DNA of 64,000 bases. Origin: Apostichopus japonicus (taxonomy: Eukaryota; Echinodermata; Holothuroidea; Aspidochirotida; Stichopodidae). Position numbers and translations under genes: made by a program. The DNA lies in the NCBI RefSeq assembly GCF_037975245.1, contig NC_092565.1, positions 13,421,499 through 13,485,498 on the forward strand. The letters are read 5' to 3'. This document shows, piece after piece, positions 49,301 to 60,170 of this stretch; position 1 is the first letter of the stretch, and each line of letters opens with the position of its first letter. Under the pieces are notes generated by a model, which worked only from the letters and a program-made list of their open reading frames with translations, made no database searches and was not told the origin of the DNA.

Positions 49301-51364
49301 AATGCTATCCCAAATGATTTGAATGTAAGACAACTCAGGCTACATCCCATCTAAAAGTGCTACTCGAAAAAATGTCTAATTGCTACTACAGCAGCAATTG
49401 AATGTTACACTGCATTCAGATAAATACAACACATCATTCCATTTTTCTGCATTGCTTTTTTACGAAGGTATTAAAGAGAACTGATGGGCTCATACCTGCT
49501 ACACCAGGATCTGCCTCTACAAGAAGATTAAATTTATCAAATCTGGTATCATCCAGCGGTCCTCCTGGTGTCAGCATCACAGACTGATCCACTGCGGTCT
49601 TTGCTCGTAGACTGGGAGTGGTTAACATAGATTTCCCGGGCAAGTTGTGGCTTGTCTCCATTAGTGAAGCAGAGAGCTGACCAAAAACAGAAATTTGTAG
49701 TTGAGCAAATATGGGGCAATTCTAAAATAACCATTAATTCCAATATTTAATAAACATGTCATGCAGATTATGTAAGAAACAATGACATCAAAAGGTAATT
49801 CATTAGAAAGGATTAATGATCTCATAAAGGAAATAATCTTTTAAGGTAAAACCTTCATCCCATCTTTGAACCAAAATATCTCACAAACACAACAATATAA
49901 ATGGTAAAAAGTAATAACATAGGCTAGGATCACTTGTTTAGAAACTACTGACTAGATCTTATACAGAGGTGTCTGGATAAGGGATATGTCAAATCATCTA
50001 GAGATTGTTTATTTAGAGTCTGACAGAAGATAAGATCTTTCATGGAGTAGTAAAGGGGTCAAACTTACTCTCTGTGAGGGTGTAAACATCAACTGATGTT
50101 GTGGGGAAGCGCCATAATTCCTCGAATCTTCCAATGCAAGTGATCTCAATGGTTTGGCAGGGGTTACTAGAAGTGGGAGAAATGTAGGTAATATTAATAA
50201 ATACTTATATTATAGAAATCGCACCTTTGAAGTCAGAATTTGGACTCTTCATTACATATTAACCAAGCAGACTAACGGGCACACATTCATCTTTTCTTTC
50301 ATGACTGTAGTTAACAATGCCATTGTGCAAATTTACTACCTAGTCTAATCTTGCCAGTCTTGATTATAGGCACCAACAACAATTGTGACAGGGAATGCAA
50401 AATTACTTTAATTGCCCTCTATATAATGAAGGCCTATCCTATTCATTGCTATACATGATTGGAATATGTATACCACACGGTGGTACAGTGTTACTAATTA
50501 ATATGGATAACATTATGAATGATGAGTATGTCACTTGATCAACTTACTACATCCATTCACAACATGTGGTGAGCAATGGTTAAAATATCACATGATATTG
50601 ATCAAACTGAGAGTCCTACGTCAATAGTATCAGACAATGCCTCAAACCATTGACAGCAGACATCATTTCTAGGCTTCTACCGTTGCATTAACCGAGTGAA
50701 GATATATGAACAGAGTTTGTCAGTTTCCCAGATTATGAGGTTTCGCCTAGCCTCATCTGCTGTGAGCAATTTGAGCAAACCTCACAGATGCAAAGAGTCT
50801 CAGGTAAACTTTTGAAAAGCTACAGAATCAAGTTTTTTACAGTTCTACTATGCTTGTTATGTTTAATACGCTCAATGAAACTTAGTGTTACTGAACTATC
50901 ATTTCATATAATTTGTTTCTCTCTCCCTTTCTGAGGTGACTAGCTCTAATAAAAAAAATTTCCTGCTTTCCAGTGGCCTTTACATATTATTCATCCACTT
51001 GCATTTGTGGAAACAGATAATTAAATTTGTATCAAATTTAACCGTGGTGAGATATTTTCACTCTAAATACAGTATGGTATTAGTCTAGATAAGCACAATG
51101 GGACCATACATTGTACAACAGTAATTATGATACGTACAAGCCTACTATACACATTGTTCTGTACCATTCTTTCTGTTCCTGTTAATATTTGGTCTACATG
51201 CACCAATATGCAAGTCGTTTCACTCATTTTTTTTTAAAAGCCATCTCCTGGGATTTCATTACTCTACTTACTGAGACTGTAATCCAGATTTGGTTGTGAA
51301 CTCGGCTCTTGAATATCTCTTCTGCTAGAGGGAAGGACCGGGGTTCTTTGGGTCCTACCGAGAC
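34329..51364 (-). CDS. NUP107: Nucleoporin Nup107 (22 consistent exons; N-terminus incomplete)
   Basis: Nup107 is an alpha-solenoid scaffold of the Nup107-160 (Y) complex of the nuclear pore; its C-terminal part contacts Nup133. Exons 5' to 3' on the - strand: 51272-51364, 50069-50166, 49496-49676, 48287-48443, 47525-47660, 46913-47073, 46399-46525, 45957-46110, 44705-44841, 43743-43888, 43020-43068, 42365-42434, 41569-41726, 40777-40873, 39513-39566, 38762-38874, 38179-38281, 37421-37581, 36168-36296, 35606-35719, 35075-35242, 34329-34430. Every phase matches, giving 901 residues to TAA; vertebrate Nup107 is about 925. Family signatures are strong: [97 protein letters not shown] and a C-terminus ending LDALGFEI. 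Two donors are weak (GTTTGT, GTTGGA). The start exon is not resolved. Confidence 0.95.
37020..37390. repeat. Low-complexity AATAC/GCAATG-rich tract in NUP107 intron
   Basis: Short words such as AATACA, TTGCAATG and GCAATACAATAC recur irregularly over about 370 bp. The repeats are not strictly periodic. Cysteine-rich open frames on the - strand are products of this composition. Confidence 0.8.
38391..38600. repeat. Intronic repeat, copy A (pair with 39935-40335)
   Basis: The sequence AATTCAGGGCAAATTTTGTA and following GTAGTCTGACCGTCC, AGAAGACA, ACTAAAATCAGCTTTGG and AATATCCCCAA recurs in the same order at 39935-40120. Both are in NUP107 introns in the same orientation. The 39935 copy is longer on its right side. 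Confidence 0.85.
38901..39130. repeat. Diverged tandem duplication of about 115 bp
   Basis: GATATAACTAGCAATCA, GGTTACAGAA.CCCCAGCAAA, GGGGCA and TTA.TAGGAAACA recur in order in 38901-38990 and about 39018-39125. The second copy has small insertions. It is non-coding. Confidence 0.75.
39759..39796 (-). repeat. Degenerate hammerhead-like Penelope-type core
   Basis: The - strand reads CTAAAGA, then GATCC/GGATC around TGCTT, then ACAATGC and TAGGC. The stem II sequence is the same as in the other copies, but the CTGANGA and GAAAC boxes are broken. The adjacent tail on the + strand resembles the region beyond the core in the 33-kb copy. It is a decayed relative in a NUP107 intron. Confidence 0.45.
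39935..40335. repeat. Intronic repeat, copy B (pair with 38391-38600)
   Basis: The left half matches 38391-38600. The right half (CCATCACTTTGGAGGCACTG through AACTTTGCTGTTTGGACAAT) matches the copy near 5.2-5.66 kb. This makes it the most complete member of the family in the window. No protein is encoded and the class is unknown. Confidence 0.75.
41870..41920 (-). repeat. tRNA-like fragment (SINE head)
   Basis: On the - strand GGATAGCTCAGTGGGTAGAG is a textbook tRNA D-arm/A-box segment, followed by an anticodon-arm-like CCAGGGCTATAACCCTGAGG. The expected T-arm (GGTTCGAATCC) is not present. It is therefore a tRNA-derived repeat or pseudo-tRNA in a NUP107 intron, not a functional tRNA. Confidence 0.55.
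42600..42990. repeat. Degenerate ~58-bp minisatellite in NUP107 intron
   Basis: Variants of ACTTTGAACCAAAGCACCAA, CAGTCTGACCCACTGA and CCAACCTGACCCACCAA recur about six times. It gives repeated W/F/S-rich open frames on the - strand (42661-42984). These start and stop with the repeat and do not join the NUP107 exons. Confidence 0.85.
44331..44697. mobile_element. TIR element (MITE) copy 1, abutting a NUP107 splice donor
   Basis: The copy is bounded by TTAA on both sides (44331-44334 and 44694-44697). Imperfect inverted ends carry TGAAGACTCGC (44341-44351 on +, with its inverse about 44677-44687). It is about 367 bp with no transposase and is near-identical to the copy at 45544-45910. The right end lies two bases from the donor GTGAGT of the NUP107 exon 44705-44841. 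TTAA targets suggest a piggyBac-type mobiliser, but the ends do not show a typical piggyBac terminus. Confidence 0.85.
45544..45910. mobile_element. TIR element (MITE) copy 2 in the neighbouring NUP107 intron
   Basis: Same element, same orientation and same length as 44331-44697, with TTAA at 45544-45547 and 45907-45910. Differences are scattered substitutions; for example, the internal ATGGC-TGCACC of copy 1 reads ATGGCCGCATGC here. Its right end lies 46 bases from the donor of the NUP107 exon 45957-46110. Confidence 0.85.
46246..46331. repeat. CTAGA-rich simple repeat
   Basis: Irregular repetition of AGACTAG and TCTAGAC words over about 85 bp forms several short palindromes. It lies in a NUP107 intron. 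Confidence 0.85.
48655..48830 (+). repeat. Penelope-type repeat fragment
   Basis: The + strand is colinear with the - strand of 33095-33260: CTATCTCTTTGTGTT, ACCATGCTCAT, TGTATTCTGTGCGTGTTTTT, GTCCCTTCTGTTACTGTTAC and the hammerhead core, then CAACTTACTTTT. No reverse transcriptase or GIY-YIG segment is nearby, so only the terminal-repeat part remains. It lies in a NUP107 intron in the antisense direction. Confidence 0.65.
48752..48790 (+). ncRNA. Minimal hammerhead ribozyme motif, best-preserved copy
   Basis: In order: GCCT (48752-48755, stem I), CTGAAGA (48756-48762, the CUGANGA box), stem II around GATCC/GATC with a short loop (48764-48778), GAAA (48779-48782), CGTC containing the cleavage-site triplet (48783-48786), AGGC (48787-48790, stem I partner). 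Stem III is reduced to the self-complementary ACGT (48782-48785), so it could form only between two copies. Minimal hammerheads of this kind, proposed to act as dimers, are known from Penelope-like retroelements and are common in animal genomes. Stem II has one mismatch here. Activity is not shown by sequence. Confidence 0.6.
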
Positions 51365-51563
51365 CTGTAGCTTGACCAAGAAGTCCAAGGGCTTATCGAC
51401 AGGATGTCAAGGTAAGAATATATTTAAAGCAGACAACTGATAGACAGTTGGGTATAACCTTTATAATATACTTTTGGCTTCCCATTGTGCTTATGAAAGA
51501 GCACAGAATACATTGGTATCATATTTCGTTACTGTTTCACAAGATGTAAAGTATGATTAATAC

Positions 51564-51607
51564 CTCCCGAGAGTTGGACCAGGAATCCTGACTGGATCCT
51601 AGAAGGC
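51564..51607 (-). CDS. NUP107: Tentative NUP107 N-terminal exon b
   Basis: A 44-bp block between CAG and GTATTA could encode LLGSSQDSWSNSRE, a serine-rich stretch suited to the disordered Nup107 N-terminus. Its start phase fits the end of tentative exon 52213-52310. Its end phase does not fit the next exon (51272-51364), so either a small exon between them was missed or one boundary is wrong. Confidence 0.35.
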
Positions 51608-52212
51608 CTGAAAGTTTAATTGTTATAAACTGGTAAGGCCTCTTTGTTTTGCGAGCCAGAAAATATTACAAGTACAGAATTTAATAACCAACGGTTCACC
51701 ATTTCACATTTTAGTGAATTGTGGGAAATGACTGTGAAATAAGACAATATAAAATGCTGTAAGACTTCAACTTGAGGGAAAATATGTGTAAGGACATATT
51801 CAACAGCATGTTATTTTTTCCTGGATGACTGCATGTACAGAAATGAGGTCAAGCATTGGTATTCCTGACATAAGGTCACAAATTATATAGCAGTTTCCCA
51901 AATTTCTCCCAGGAAGACTGCAAACAGGAACAAGCACATTTTAAAACTTAATGTGTTCTGTTCTAGACTATTTGTGTGATGATAAAGATATTTAGATAAG
52001 TGTTTACATAATAAGCTGTAATTGGCATGTATGCATGAGCATAAAACATAACAGGAGAAATGAAGATGTCAATCACCTGTTCCTTGACTGGGAAGAGTAT
52101 TTCCCTTCTATACTATAAGAACAATGAATACATTACAAAGCAGGTTCTTTAGCTAGGAATGAATCACTTCTAAATTAGAAGCAACAGCTCTAGAGTACGA
52201 TAGAAAGGATAC

Positions 52213-52310
52213 ATCTGTTAACACGATCTGCTTGCAGAGATGCTTGTGGTGAACTCTCCTGGAAACTTTGTGAAGACTCTAACATAGCCAAAGAGTGACG
52301 CTCAGAATAC
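52213..52310 (-). CDS. NUP107: Tentative NUP107 N-terminal exon a
   Basis: A 98-bp block preceded by TTCTCTACAG is open in only one frame, reading YSERHSLAMLESSQSFQESS and onward to ADRVNR, before a possible donor GTATCC. The Ser/Gln-rich composition fits the unstructured N-terminus of Nup107. There is no start codon context, so an exon further upstream is expected. Confidence 0.4.
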
Positions 52311-55300
52311 CTGTAGAGAAGGATGTGTGGAAAGAGGGACGTTTATGAAAGTGATAAAAGTCACTAGCAATGCAAAGAGGTCTCCTTTCTTGATTTTTTA
52401 AAGAAGAATTTGAGCTTCAAAACCCTTATTAGTCTACCTATCAAGCCCCACATGTATTATGTTTGCTTTTAAAGAAAAAGTGTTCAGCATTAATGTTCTG
52501 CACGAACAGTTTTAAAAGTATTTCTTTACCTCTCTCTATGAGTTCCTGACAAATCTCATCTGTGAATTTGATTTGCAAGTCAGGCTCAGCTTTATGAGCT
52601 ATACCGATTGTGATAATCTTACAAGCCTACTTTAAGTGCTATGAGATTTATCTGAAACGATCAATCTATCAGAATTGAAACATGCAGACTTAAAAAAATA
52701 ACTGTTATATGTGTTCTTCTCTAGATGATAAAATTGAACTCTGTACAATTAAGTCAGAGATGTAGATTTCAAAATGATGTATCACAATGCAAAGATGTAT
52801 CACAATGTATTTTATCCAAACTCTTTTGACGCATACTGATTTTATTTTGCAGTGATATGGCTAGTTCAAATAGCAATGCATTAAATTCCACGATGAGATT
52901 AAGATTTATTTAAATTATCAATTGTGCAATGAGTAAAGAGACAATTACTAAAAATCACTTAATAGGTGGTAAGTACTATAACTTCTTCAAGTTTTGCAAA
53001 CATGCTGTTGTTGATCTGTAAACTTTTGCAGGGAATGCTTGCCAATGCCCCAAACTGCTAACTGCGATTCAAAATTTTTCAAAGCTAAGTTGTTGGTACA
53101 ACTGAACACAGCCTACCAACCAATCGACCTGTTTCATTCTACGGTACACGTATGCATTTTGACAGAGCAATAGTGTTCATGTAGACTTTCGTATAATGCG
53201 TCAAATTGGGTCTTCTGCAATGATACAGTACAGAAGGTAGCATGGTCACTTCGAAGTTCGGACACCTAAGCCTTAAAACACCCCCAAACTAAATCTTCTG
53301 GTATAAATCACCGGAAAATATACTTCATATGGTGGGAGAATTGTGTTACAGTACGATACACGGCCAACTTTCTTTCCTGCAAATTGTTTTCACGTTGTAT
53401 TCCAAGAAGATTCTTCGTGATTGTGGAACTGGTATTTCTTTGCTAGAGTATTGCGAAGTTCAGACACGCAACCCACAGTGTGGCGCTGGTGATAAAATTG
53501 GTGGCGCAGTTGCTCTTTCAGTAATTATAACAGACTTCATAGATCGTCGTCATTTTATTGACAAATATGTAAGTAATTTCTTGCACACGGGTCATTTTGG
53601 ATAGAAAATAACTGTAGCTTCGTACTTTTCGGTGAAATTTGGCTCTTCCTGTAGGTTTTCATGGTGAAATCATGTATTTCTTAGGGTGTCCGAACTTCGC
53701 AATACTGACTATACCATAATATGTTTGAGATAATGGTACCTTGATCTTTGGTCTGGTCGTCTGGGTTGCCTAGTGAGTTCAGCCATATTTGTAGTTTTGC
53801 ATTCACAGCTGGTGGACAGTACCTTTACAAATTTACAGATAAAGAAAGATAAAAAGATAAAAGCGAAACAGCATATTTTACATAGACTCAGATCATGCGT
53901 TCACCTTGATTACAAGGTACTTAGGTCAGGGCCTTTGCAGCTTTTATATTATCTTCTTCACAACAATTAGTTTCATACTTCAAGAAACAGAAGTTAAATG
54001 CTCTCAAATACACAGAACGGATAGGGGGTGGGTCAGTGGTGAGAAGCAGAGTCAAAGTCAAATGTCATAATTTTTTCACCACATTTTCGTATTATCTTAA
54101 CTTGTCAACTAGACAAATATGGCAGATATAATATATTGTCATGTTAAAGTAACACAACTGGTCTGTCCTTCACAGGTCCACGGAACAGAGGGCCAAATAA
54201 AATCTCGCCTGAACACAAACGATTGGGCTACATCATCCACGGCTGAGAATTAAAACTGTGGAAGAGTAGCACACGTGTACCAATTGCGCGAAAACATTAC
54301 TTAGTGTAGTGAAGGGTCTCCTACACTAACACACTAATAATGCCTTACTGTAAATAACCTAAGAATATTTTCCTTTCAGTTGCTTTCGCATGTACACCAG
54401 TTGCTTTCGCATGTACACATGCTTTCGCTATTCACATAACAGAAATTAAACGTTCATTTTTCTGGCAGAACTAACCTAGTTTAGATGAGAAAGTAGGTAA
54501 CGGTGTTCCTCGTTACTTTGCTCGAGTTCACCGCCATGGAAAGCCAAATACCAAAATTCACAAAATTAGTTTAAATAATTTTTTTGGACAATAAGTAATA
54601 AATGTAACGTAAATAAAATTTACAATGATTTTATTAATTTTTATGCACTCCATTTCTTAAGAAAGTTTTTAATATATAATGAATCCTTTGATTTGTTTCC
54701 TCAAATATTTTGATATTTTGATTTGGCAACAACAAGTTTCTTCCTTTGTTACATTCCAAAACACTGCAAAAATGTGTTCAATGCATCGTATTTAAACTTA
54801 GTCTGGTTAAACCAATGTTCTCTTAATTTATGAAAGAAACATTTTGAACGGCAGGACGACAGATAATAACACAACGAATGACTAAAGAGCGAACGTTTAA
54901 AATGCATAGTTTAATCTGCTTACTAAAGTCGTTTCCTTAGCTTCGTCGAGATTACACCACTGTTTACATTGACAACTAGCTATGCTGTACACTGCAATAC
55001 GAGACACTACAGTAACAAAAGGAAACGTGCCTTCGAAAAACTCTTCTCTAATTTTATAATGCTTGATTAAATGGGACAGTCGGATAAGAAAAACAAAACA
55101 TAACCATCGAATTCTAAGGAGCTCAATTTCGGTCGGAACTTTGTTGTTGTGAGGGTGCCTACTAGTTGTTGCTAGTAATTTTAGTAGGCTATTTTACTTA
55201 GTATTGAAGTTCCGCCAAATAACAATAACACTAATAACAGCTATAAGTTTGTCAAGTTAGGCTTATAGATGTACTTGTAACGCAAAACTGTCACGTAGTG

Positions 55301-55693
55301 CAGTCGCTTTGTGTTAAATATTGTAACGTTTCAAGTGTCTATCATTTCAGAACAACAACAGTCAGTTTCCCATGTACCTTCACAATGGTTTTACTATAAA
55401 TAATATAGCCTGTGCCTAACACTGATACAAGAATCTGATACTTTGATAGGCTACCTCCACCCTTTCAAAGTTGATGGTTGACAACTTGGAGTTCTCAATC
55501 TCAGTTCTCACTATCCCTCCCATCCCCTCACTCCCTCGCTGTCCTGGTAGCAGTTTGTGCTTTGTATGTTTAACAGCCTGATGCAGACAGTGATGTTAAG
55601 AAGCTTCATATACACACTGCAGAAAACAGCACAATAGACTTAATTGTTCTGTTAAATGACATACTGTCTATTAGCCTACCTTTACTTGAGCAA
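52311..55693. other. Divergent intergenic region between NUP107 and SPEF1
   Basis: NUP107 (-) and SPEF1 (+) are transcribed away from this stretch, so it should hold both promoters and the missing NUP107 start exon. I see no TATA box or CpG-rich island that can be trusted. An inverted-repeat element occupies 53252-53699. Open frames such as 53329-53604 (+) fall inside that element and match no family I know. Confidence 0.45.
53252..53699. mobile_element. Putative TIR element upstream of NUP107/SPEF1
   Basis: CGAAGTTCGGACACCTAAG (53252-53270) is repeated in inverse orientation at 53680-53699 (CTTAGGGTGTCCGAACTTCG), with one inserted base. A third, direct copy, CGAAGTTCAGACAC, lies inside at 53454-53467. 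The arrangement looks like a short non-autonomous element about 450 bp long. Target duplications are not evident. Confidence 0.6.
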
Positions 55694-58600
55694 ATGAAGG
55701 ACACAGACTCAAAAGATGAAATGACAGCTTTGGATGACCAACAACTACAAGAGTTGTACGCATGGGTTGATGAAATAACTCTTTCAAGACCAAAGCGAAA
55801 TATAACCAGAGACTTCAGCGATGGAGGTAAATACAGATTGTTTGAAGTTTTGTTTACATTTAGGCTATTTTGTATTGGATAGATCATAATTTATTGATAT
55901 TGCTGGAAAGTTTTGTTTACATTTAGGCTATTTTGTGTTGGATAGATCATAATTTATTGATATTGCTGAACTTGATTCTGAAGTCAAAGAAATTGAGATT
56001 GTAAGATGTGGGGTACAATTATAGAATACAGGGCCATTCATTAACTCTTCCCAGCATCCGGATGCGCGGATGCGCGGTGTGTCTGTACATGTCCGTACAC
56101 GTATGACGCCCTCTAAAATTCCATCATGTATTTCATTTTGACTCCGCATCCGCGCATCCACCCCGGGAGTACTAGGAATGGACTTAAATAATTTTCGAAA
56201 GTTTCCCCATATACCATCACGTATTTCATTTTGACTCTGCATCCGCGCATCCACCCCGGGAGTACTAGGAATGGACTTGAATAATTTTCGAAAGTTTCCC
56301 CATATACCATCACGTATTTCATTTTGACACCCTCTAATTTCCATCACGTATTTCATTTTGACTCCGCATCCGCGCATCCACCCCGGGAGTACTAGGAATG
56401 GACTTAAATAATTTTCGAAAGTTTCCCCATATACCATCACGTATTTCATTTTGACTCTGCATCCGCGCATCCACCCCGGGAGTACTAGGAATGGACTTGA
56501 ATAATTTTCGAAAGTTTCCCCATATACCATCACGTATTTCATTTTGACACCCTCTAATTTCCATCACGTATTTCATTTTGACTCCGCATCCGCGCATCCA
56601 CCCCGGGAGTACTAGGAATGGACTTAAATAATTTTCGAAAGTTTCCCCATATACCATCACGTATTTCATTTTGACTCCGCATCCGCGCATCCACCCCGGG
56701 AGTACTAGGAATGGACTTAAATAATTTTCGAAAAAGTTTTGACATATACCATCACGTATTTCCAATACTGAAAGTCCCGTATGTACGAAGATATTCCACA
56801 TCAATAGTGTGTCGTTCTTAAAAGGCATCCGTAGATGTGTGACCCTCTAAAATTCCACCACAGAAGTACTAGCAAAGGACTTAGGAAATTTTTGACTCCG
56901 CATCCACGCATCCGCGCATCCACTCAGAAAGAAAGAACTGGGACTTTGACATTTTTTACTCACATACGTACTGGGGTGAGACTGAGCATCCGCGCATCAG
57001 GATGCTCAGATAGTATCATCGAGTGGCCCTGTATTCTATAATTACTCCGATGCATGTCAGTTTGAAATTGAGTTGTAATGCTAACTGGCATGGCCAATGC
57101 ATAGACACTCATTCATATAAGTTTTTTCTATGTTAACTCTAATGGATAAAGGGCCTAGGCCTAATTTTATGTTCTGTGACATTAATATTACTCAACAATC
57201 ACAATGTTTGCCAAAGTTGTATAATGTGCATATAATATATTTTGACTACTTGTGTCCATAGTCTAAAAAATTCTTGGCTTTGCTTTTACTTTCACAGTCC
57301 TTGTTGCTGAAGTTGTCCACTTTTTCATTCCAAGGATTGTGGAATTGCACAATTACACACCTGCCAACTCAACCATGCAGAAGATGGGCAATTGGGGAAC
57401 TCTCAACAGGTATAAAATTTCATTTGGTAGATTTTTCTACAAGAAAAGAAAACAACAAAAAATATGGAATTTTCTATACATTTTGTAGGACTTAAATATT
57501 AATGTTTCATTTTCCTTTCTCTCCCTTTCTGGTCATTGTGCATGTGTCTATAACCTTTTTGACTCTTCATTACTGTGCATAATTTTGAAAGCTGTTATCA
57601 TTCAACGTTATGATTGATGCCTCCGAAACTGCGGTACTTGTTACCACAGAGACTTTTCTCATCTTGCTGATCCTGATTGCTGTTTATATTTGCTTTTGTG
57701 ATCTCCATGGTGCACGGATTTTCCAGAGGAGTGTATAGACAGGAGATGTAATTGTCTTGTAGAAGTGATACTTAATTGCTTGAATCTTAAATTTCTTTCT
57801 CTTCCCTCTGGTTTTGACACAGGAAAGTTTTCACCAAAATAAATTTCAACATCCCAGAGAGTGTGATTCGAAGTATCTGTAACTGCAAAGCAGGAGTCAT
57901 TGAAGTAATCTTATTGCAGCTGAGGCAAAAGATAGAAAAGTACCTGGGAAAGAACAAACCAAGCGTAAGTGGCTCCACACTATTTTCATGTCATCATCGA
58001 GACAGCAACTGCTCAAGACTTTTATAACTGTTTTTCATTTAACCAAGAACTGCATTGGGAGAGAAGGGTGTCAAGTAGTCATGCGCTGACTATTTATAAT
58101 GTTTACTTTTAATTAGACCCCAATTTTATCAACATTGTCTTCATGGCATCCTTATACAAGATTTTGAAAGATCATTTCCTTATACATAAATTCATGTGTA
58201 ATAAAAAACATATGAGTGAAGAGTATGACAAGCACCTGCCTCATTTGCCTTCATAGGTATAATCTATTGCAACTTAAGTTCATCGTAGTGACACTTTTCT
58301 TCTCTATAGTGTATTGTATTATTTGAAATGTTAATTTATGTTATGAATGATGTCCACTGAGCACATCAAGCACACCATTCTTTCAAACCATTTTGTGGTT
58401 CAGGGTCTACGGTAGTACGGTTGTCAGGGGTGATAGAATTTACTCTTTTTTTTTGTATGTTTCAGATGTCACCAGATGGCTACTATGGCGGTCAAGAGGT
58501 TGGATCATTCAGTGACAGATCAGAAAAACACAAAAGGAAGCTTGGTAAATTTTAATTAACATTTTGTATTTTAAAATAAAAACAGAAAATTACCTTAGTC

Positions 58601-60170
58601 ATTAACTTGAGAGTTTCCTTTGTCTAGCTGTATTGTTCAGGATTAAATTTGGTATATAGCCACTTCATTTACCTACGTATTAATCTTCAGTCAGTGGCCG
58701 CAGCAGCGAGTATTTGGCTATAATGCATTAGAGGAGTATGGTCGTATAAGGATTGATCTCTTTTAGAACTCTGGCAAAATAGAAGTGCAATGTTAACGTA
58801 ACGTTGATGTTAAGAACAAGTGTTGGGGAACCTGCTGTCTGGCATTCATAACATACAAGATGTTTTAGCATTTTAGCTAAAAGCAAATTTGCAGCATTTG
58901 TATTATATTTATAGATCTCAATGATATTCAACTGCCAGAAAGTGTACTCTGCTACAAGGACTGTTGCCTGTAGGTGGAAATCTCTGCTTCTTTTTTTTTG
59001 AAAACGAATTTTAGTTTATAATAAAAAAAATTGACTGTGAGTGTTTGAGACAATGTAAATTAGTAACATTATTCTACTTAGAAAACTTGTTGATTAATGG
59101 ATAATTAATTGTAACTGATTGTATTCCTAACTATTTTACAATAGAAATTTTCTTTGGCTGATTAAATTTGATGGAGACTTGTACACGCAAAGTTATCATT
59201 TCACCAACAACTATTTTTCTTTCAACAGTACCTGCTGGTAAACCTCCTAAACACGCAGCCCCCGCACCCAAAGCACCCACGGTGCATAATCACCCCCCTC
59301 CAAGGTAAACTTTATGTAAATCATCTCATTCTTAGTCTGTTTTCTTTAAATTTTACCCCCCAAGAAACAGTTTTGAGTCTGAAACTTGTGTTATGTTACA
59401 TTGCATAGGATAGCATATATACAGGTTTCCAATGTTACTTCCCTCCACCAAACCAATCCCATATCCAACCAAAACCCCTATCAAAGCAGCTTACTTTCTC
59501 TCTGGGTTCTATTTCCTAAGTAATAAGGAGAACATTGTCAAAATTTAGGGACACCTTGATGTTGTTCGCACCCCCTCTTGTACCTCTCTGGGTTAAATAC
59601 CTTAAAGCAACTGTTTCACATGTATGTACTGTTTATGTACCCATTAAATAATTTTGTGTTGTACACATTTTTACTCATTGCAGTAATCTTGCCAAAGCTC
59701 GATCCTTGACACATATCAATCGCAGTGACCTCCCACCTGAGATTCGTGACCTTCTGGATGAAAAAGAGCAAGCACTTTTGGCTTCTCAGGAAACTGTACA
59801 GGTAAGTATCTTGTAATGTTCCAGCTTACCTGTTTGAAGTCGAAACAGAATTCAGTCAGGGGAGAGGGCATAGAGAAAATGACAAATTTCAGTTGTAGAG
59901 TAATTTGATACCATGGATTGCAAAGTTGGTTACAAAGTGCAAACATCTACTTTACTGAGTGAAGGGAATTATTAGGGGGGGGGGGAGATGGGATAAATCT
60001 GCCCCATCTTTGTTTATACTGTGTATTGCACTTAACCTAACATATCAATCGATTTTAATTTATAGATTTTACAAGCCAAGGTCAGGAGGTTAGAGAATTT
60101 GCTACATCTCAAGGATGTCAGAATTGAAGAGGTAACAAAGAAGATGCAACAATATGACGGCAGATACTAG
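55694..60170 (+). CDS. SPEF1: Sperm flagellar protein 1 (SPEF1/CLAMP)
   Basis: SPEF1 is a microtubule-binding and bundling protein of the ciliary central apparatus and of polarised cells. Seven exons join in frame: 55694-55826, 57298-57409, 57823-57964, 58466-58544, 59229-59304, 59684-59801 and 60066-60170 (254 residues, TAG); human SPEF1 is 236. Residues about 17-125 form the calponin-homology-like CH_2 domain, with the diagnostic ELYAWVDEITLSRPKRN, RDFSDGVLVAEVVHFF, HNYTPANS, KMGNWGTLNRKV and LRQKIEKYLG. A basic/proline-rich linker follows (AGKPPKHAAPAPKAP). The C-terminal 70 residues are charged and helical (IRDLLDEKEQ, VRRLENLLHLKDVRIEEV), matching the family's coiled-coil dimerisation end. 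The start was chosen at the first ATG after a stop-rich leader; 12 residues precede LDDQQLQELYAWV. All introns are GT-AG. Confidence 0.95.
55845..55970. repeat. Tandem duplication, two 63-bp copies in SPEF1 intron 1
   Basis: The block AAGTTTTGTTTACATTTAGG to TTATTGATATTGCTG occurs at 55845-55907 and again at 55908-55970 with one or two differences. The first copy starts 18 bases after the exon-1 donor. Confidence 0.9.
56017..57043. mobile_element. TIR-bounded element carrying a higher-order minisatellite
   Basis: Perfect 20-bp inverted ends, AATTATAGAATACAGGGCCA (56017-56036) and its reverse complement (57024-57043), enclose 1,027 bp. Just inside each end is a second inverted block around GGATGCGCGGATGC. 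The interior has six copies of a unit starting ACTC(C/T)GCATCCGCGCATCC, at 56141, 56234, 56361, 56454, 56581 and 56674. Spacings alternate 93 and 127 bp, so the true period is 220 bp repeated about three times. No transposase is present. It lies in SPEF1 intron 1. The repeats make long artificial open frames on the - strand. Confidence 0.9.

Noticed and set aside
52520-52620. Extra NUP107 exon reading AHKAEPDLQIKFTDEICQEL on the - strand before a GTAAAG donor
   Set aside because: It looks coding-like but its end phase does not fit the next candidate exon, the acceptor is poor, and it does not resemble the Nup107 N-terminus.
55928-56828. Overlapping - strand open frames of up to 204 codons
   Set aside because: They are translations of the 93/127-bp repeat units inside the TIR element and repeat with the DNA period. 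Nothing suggests a protein.
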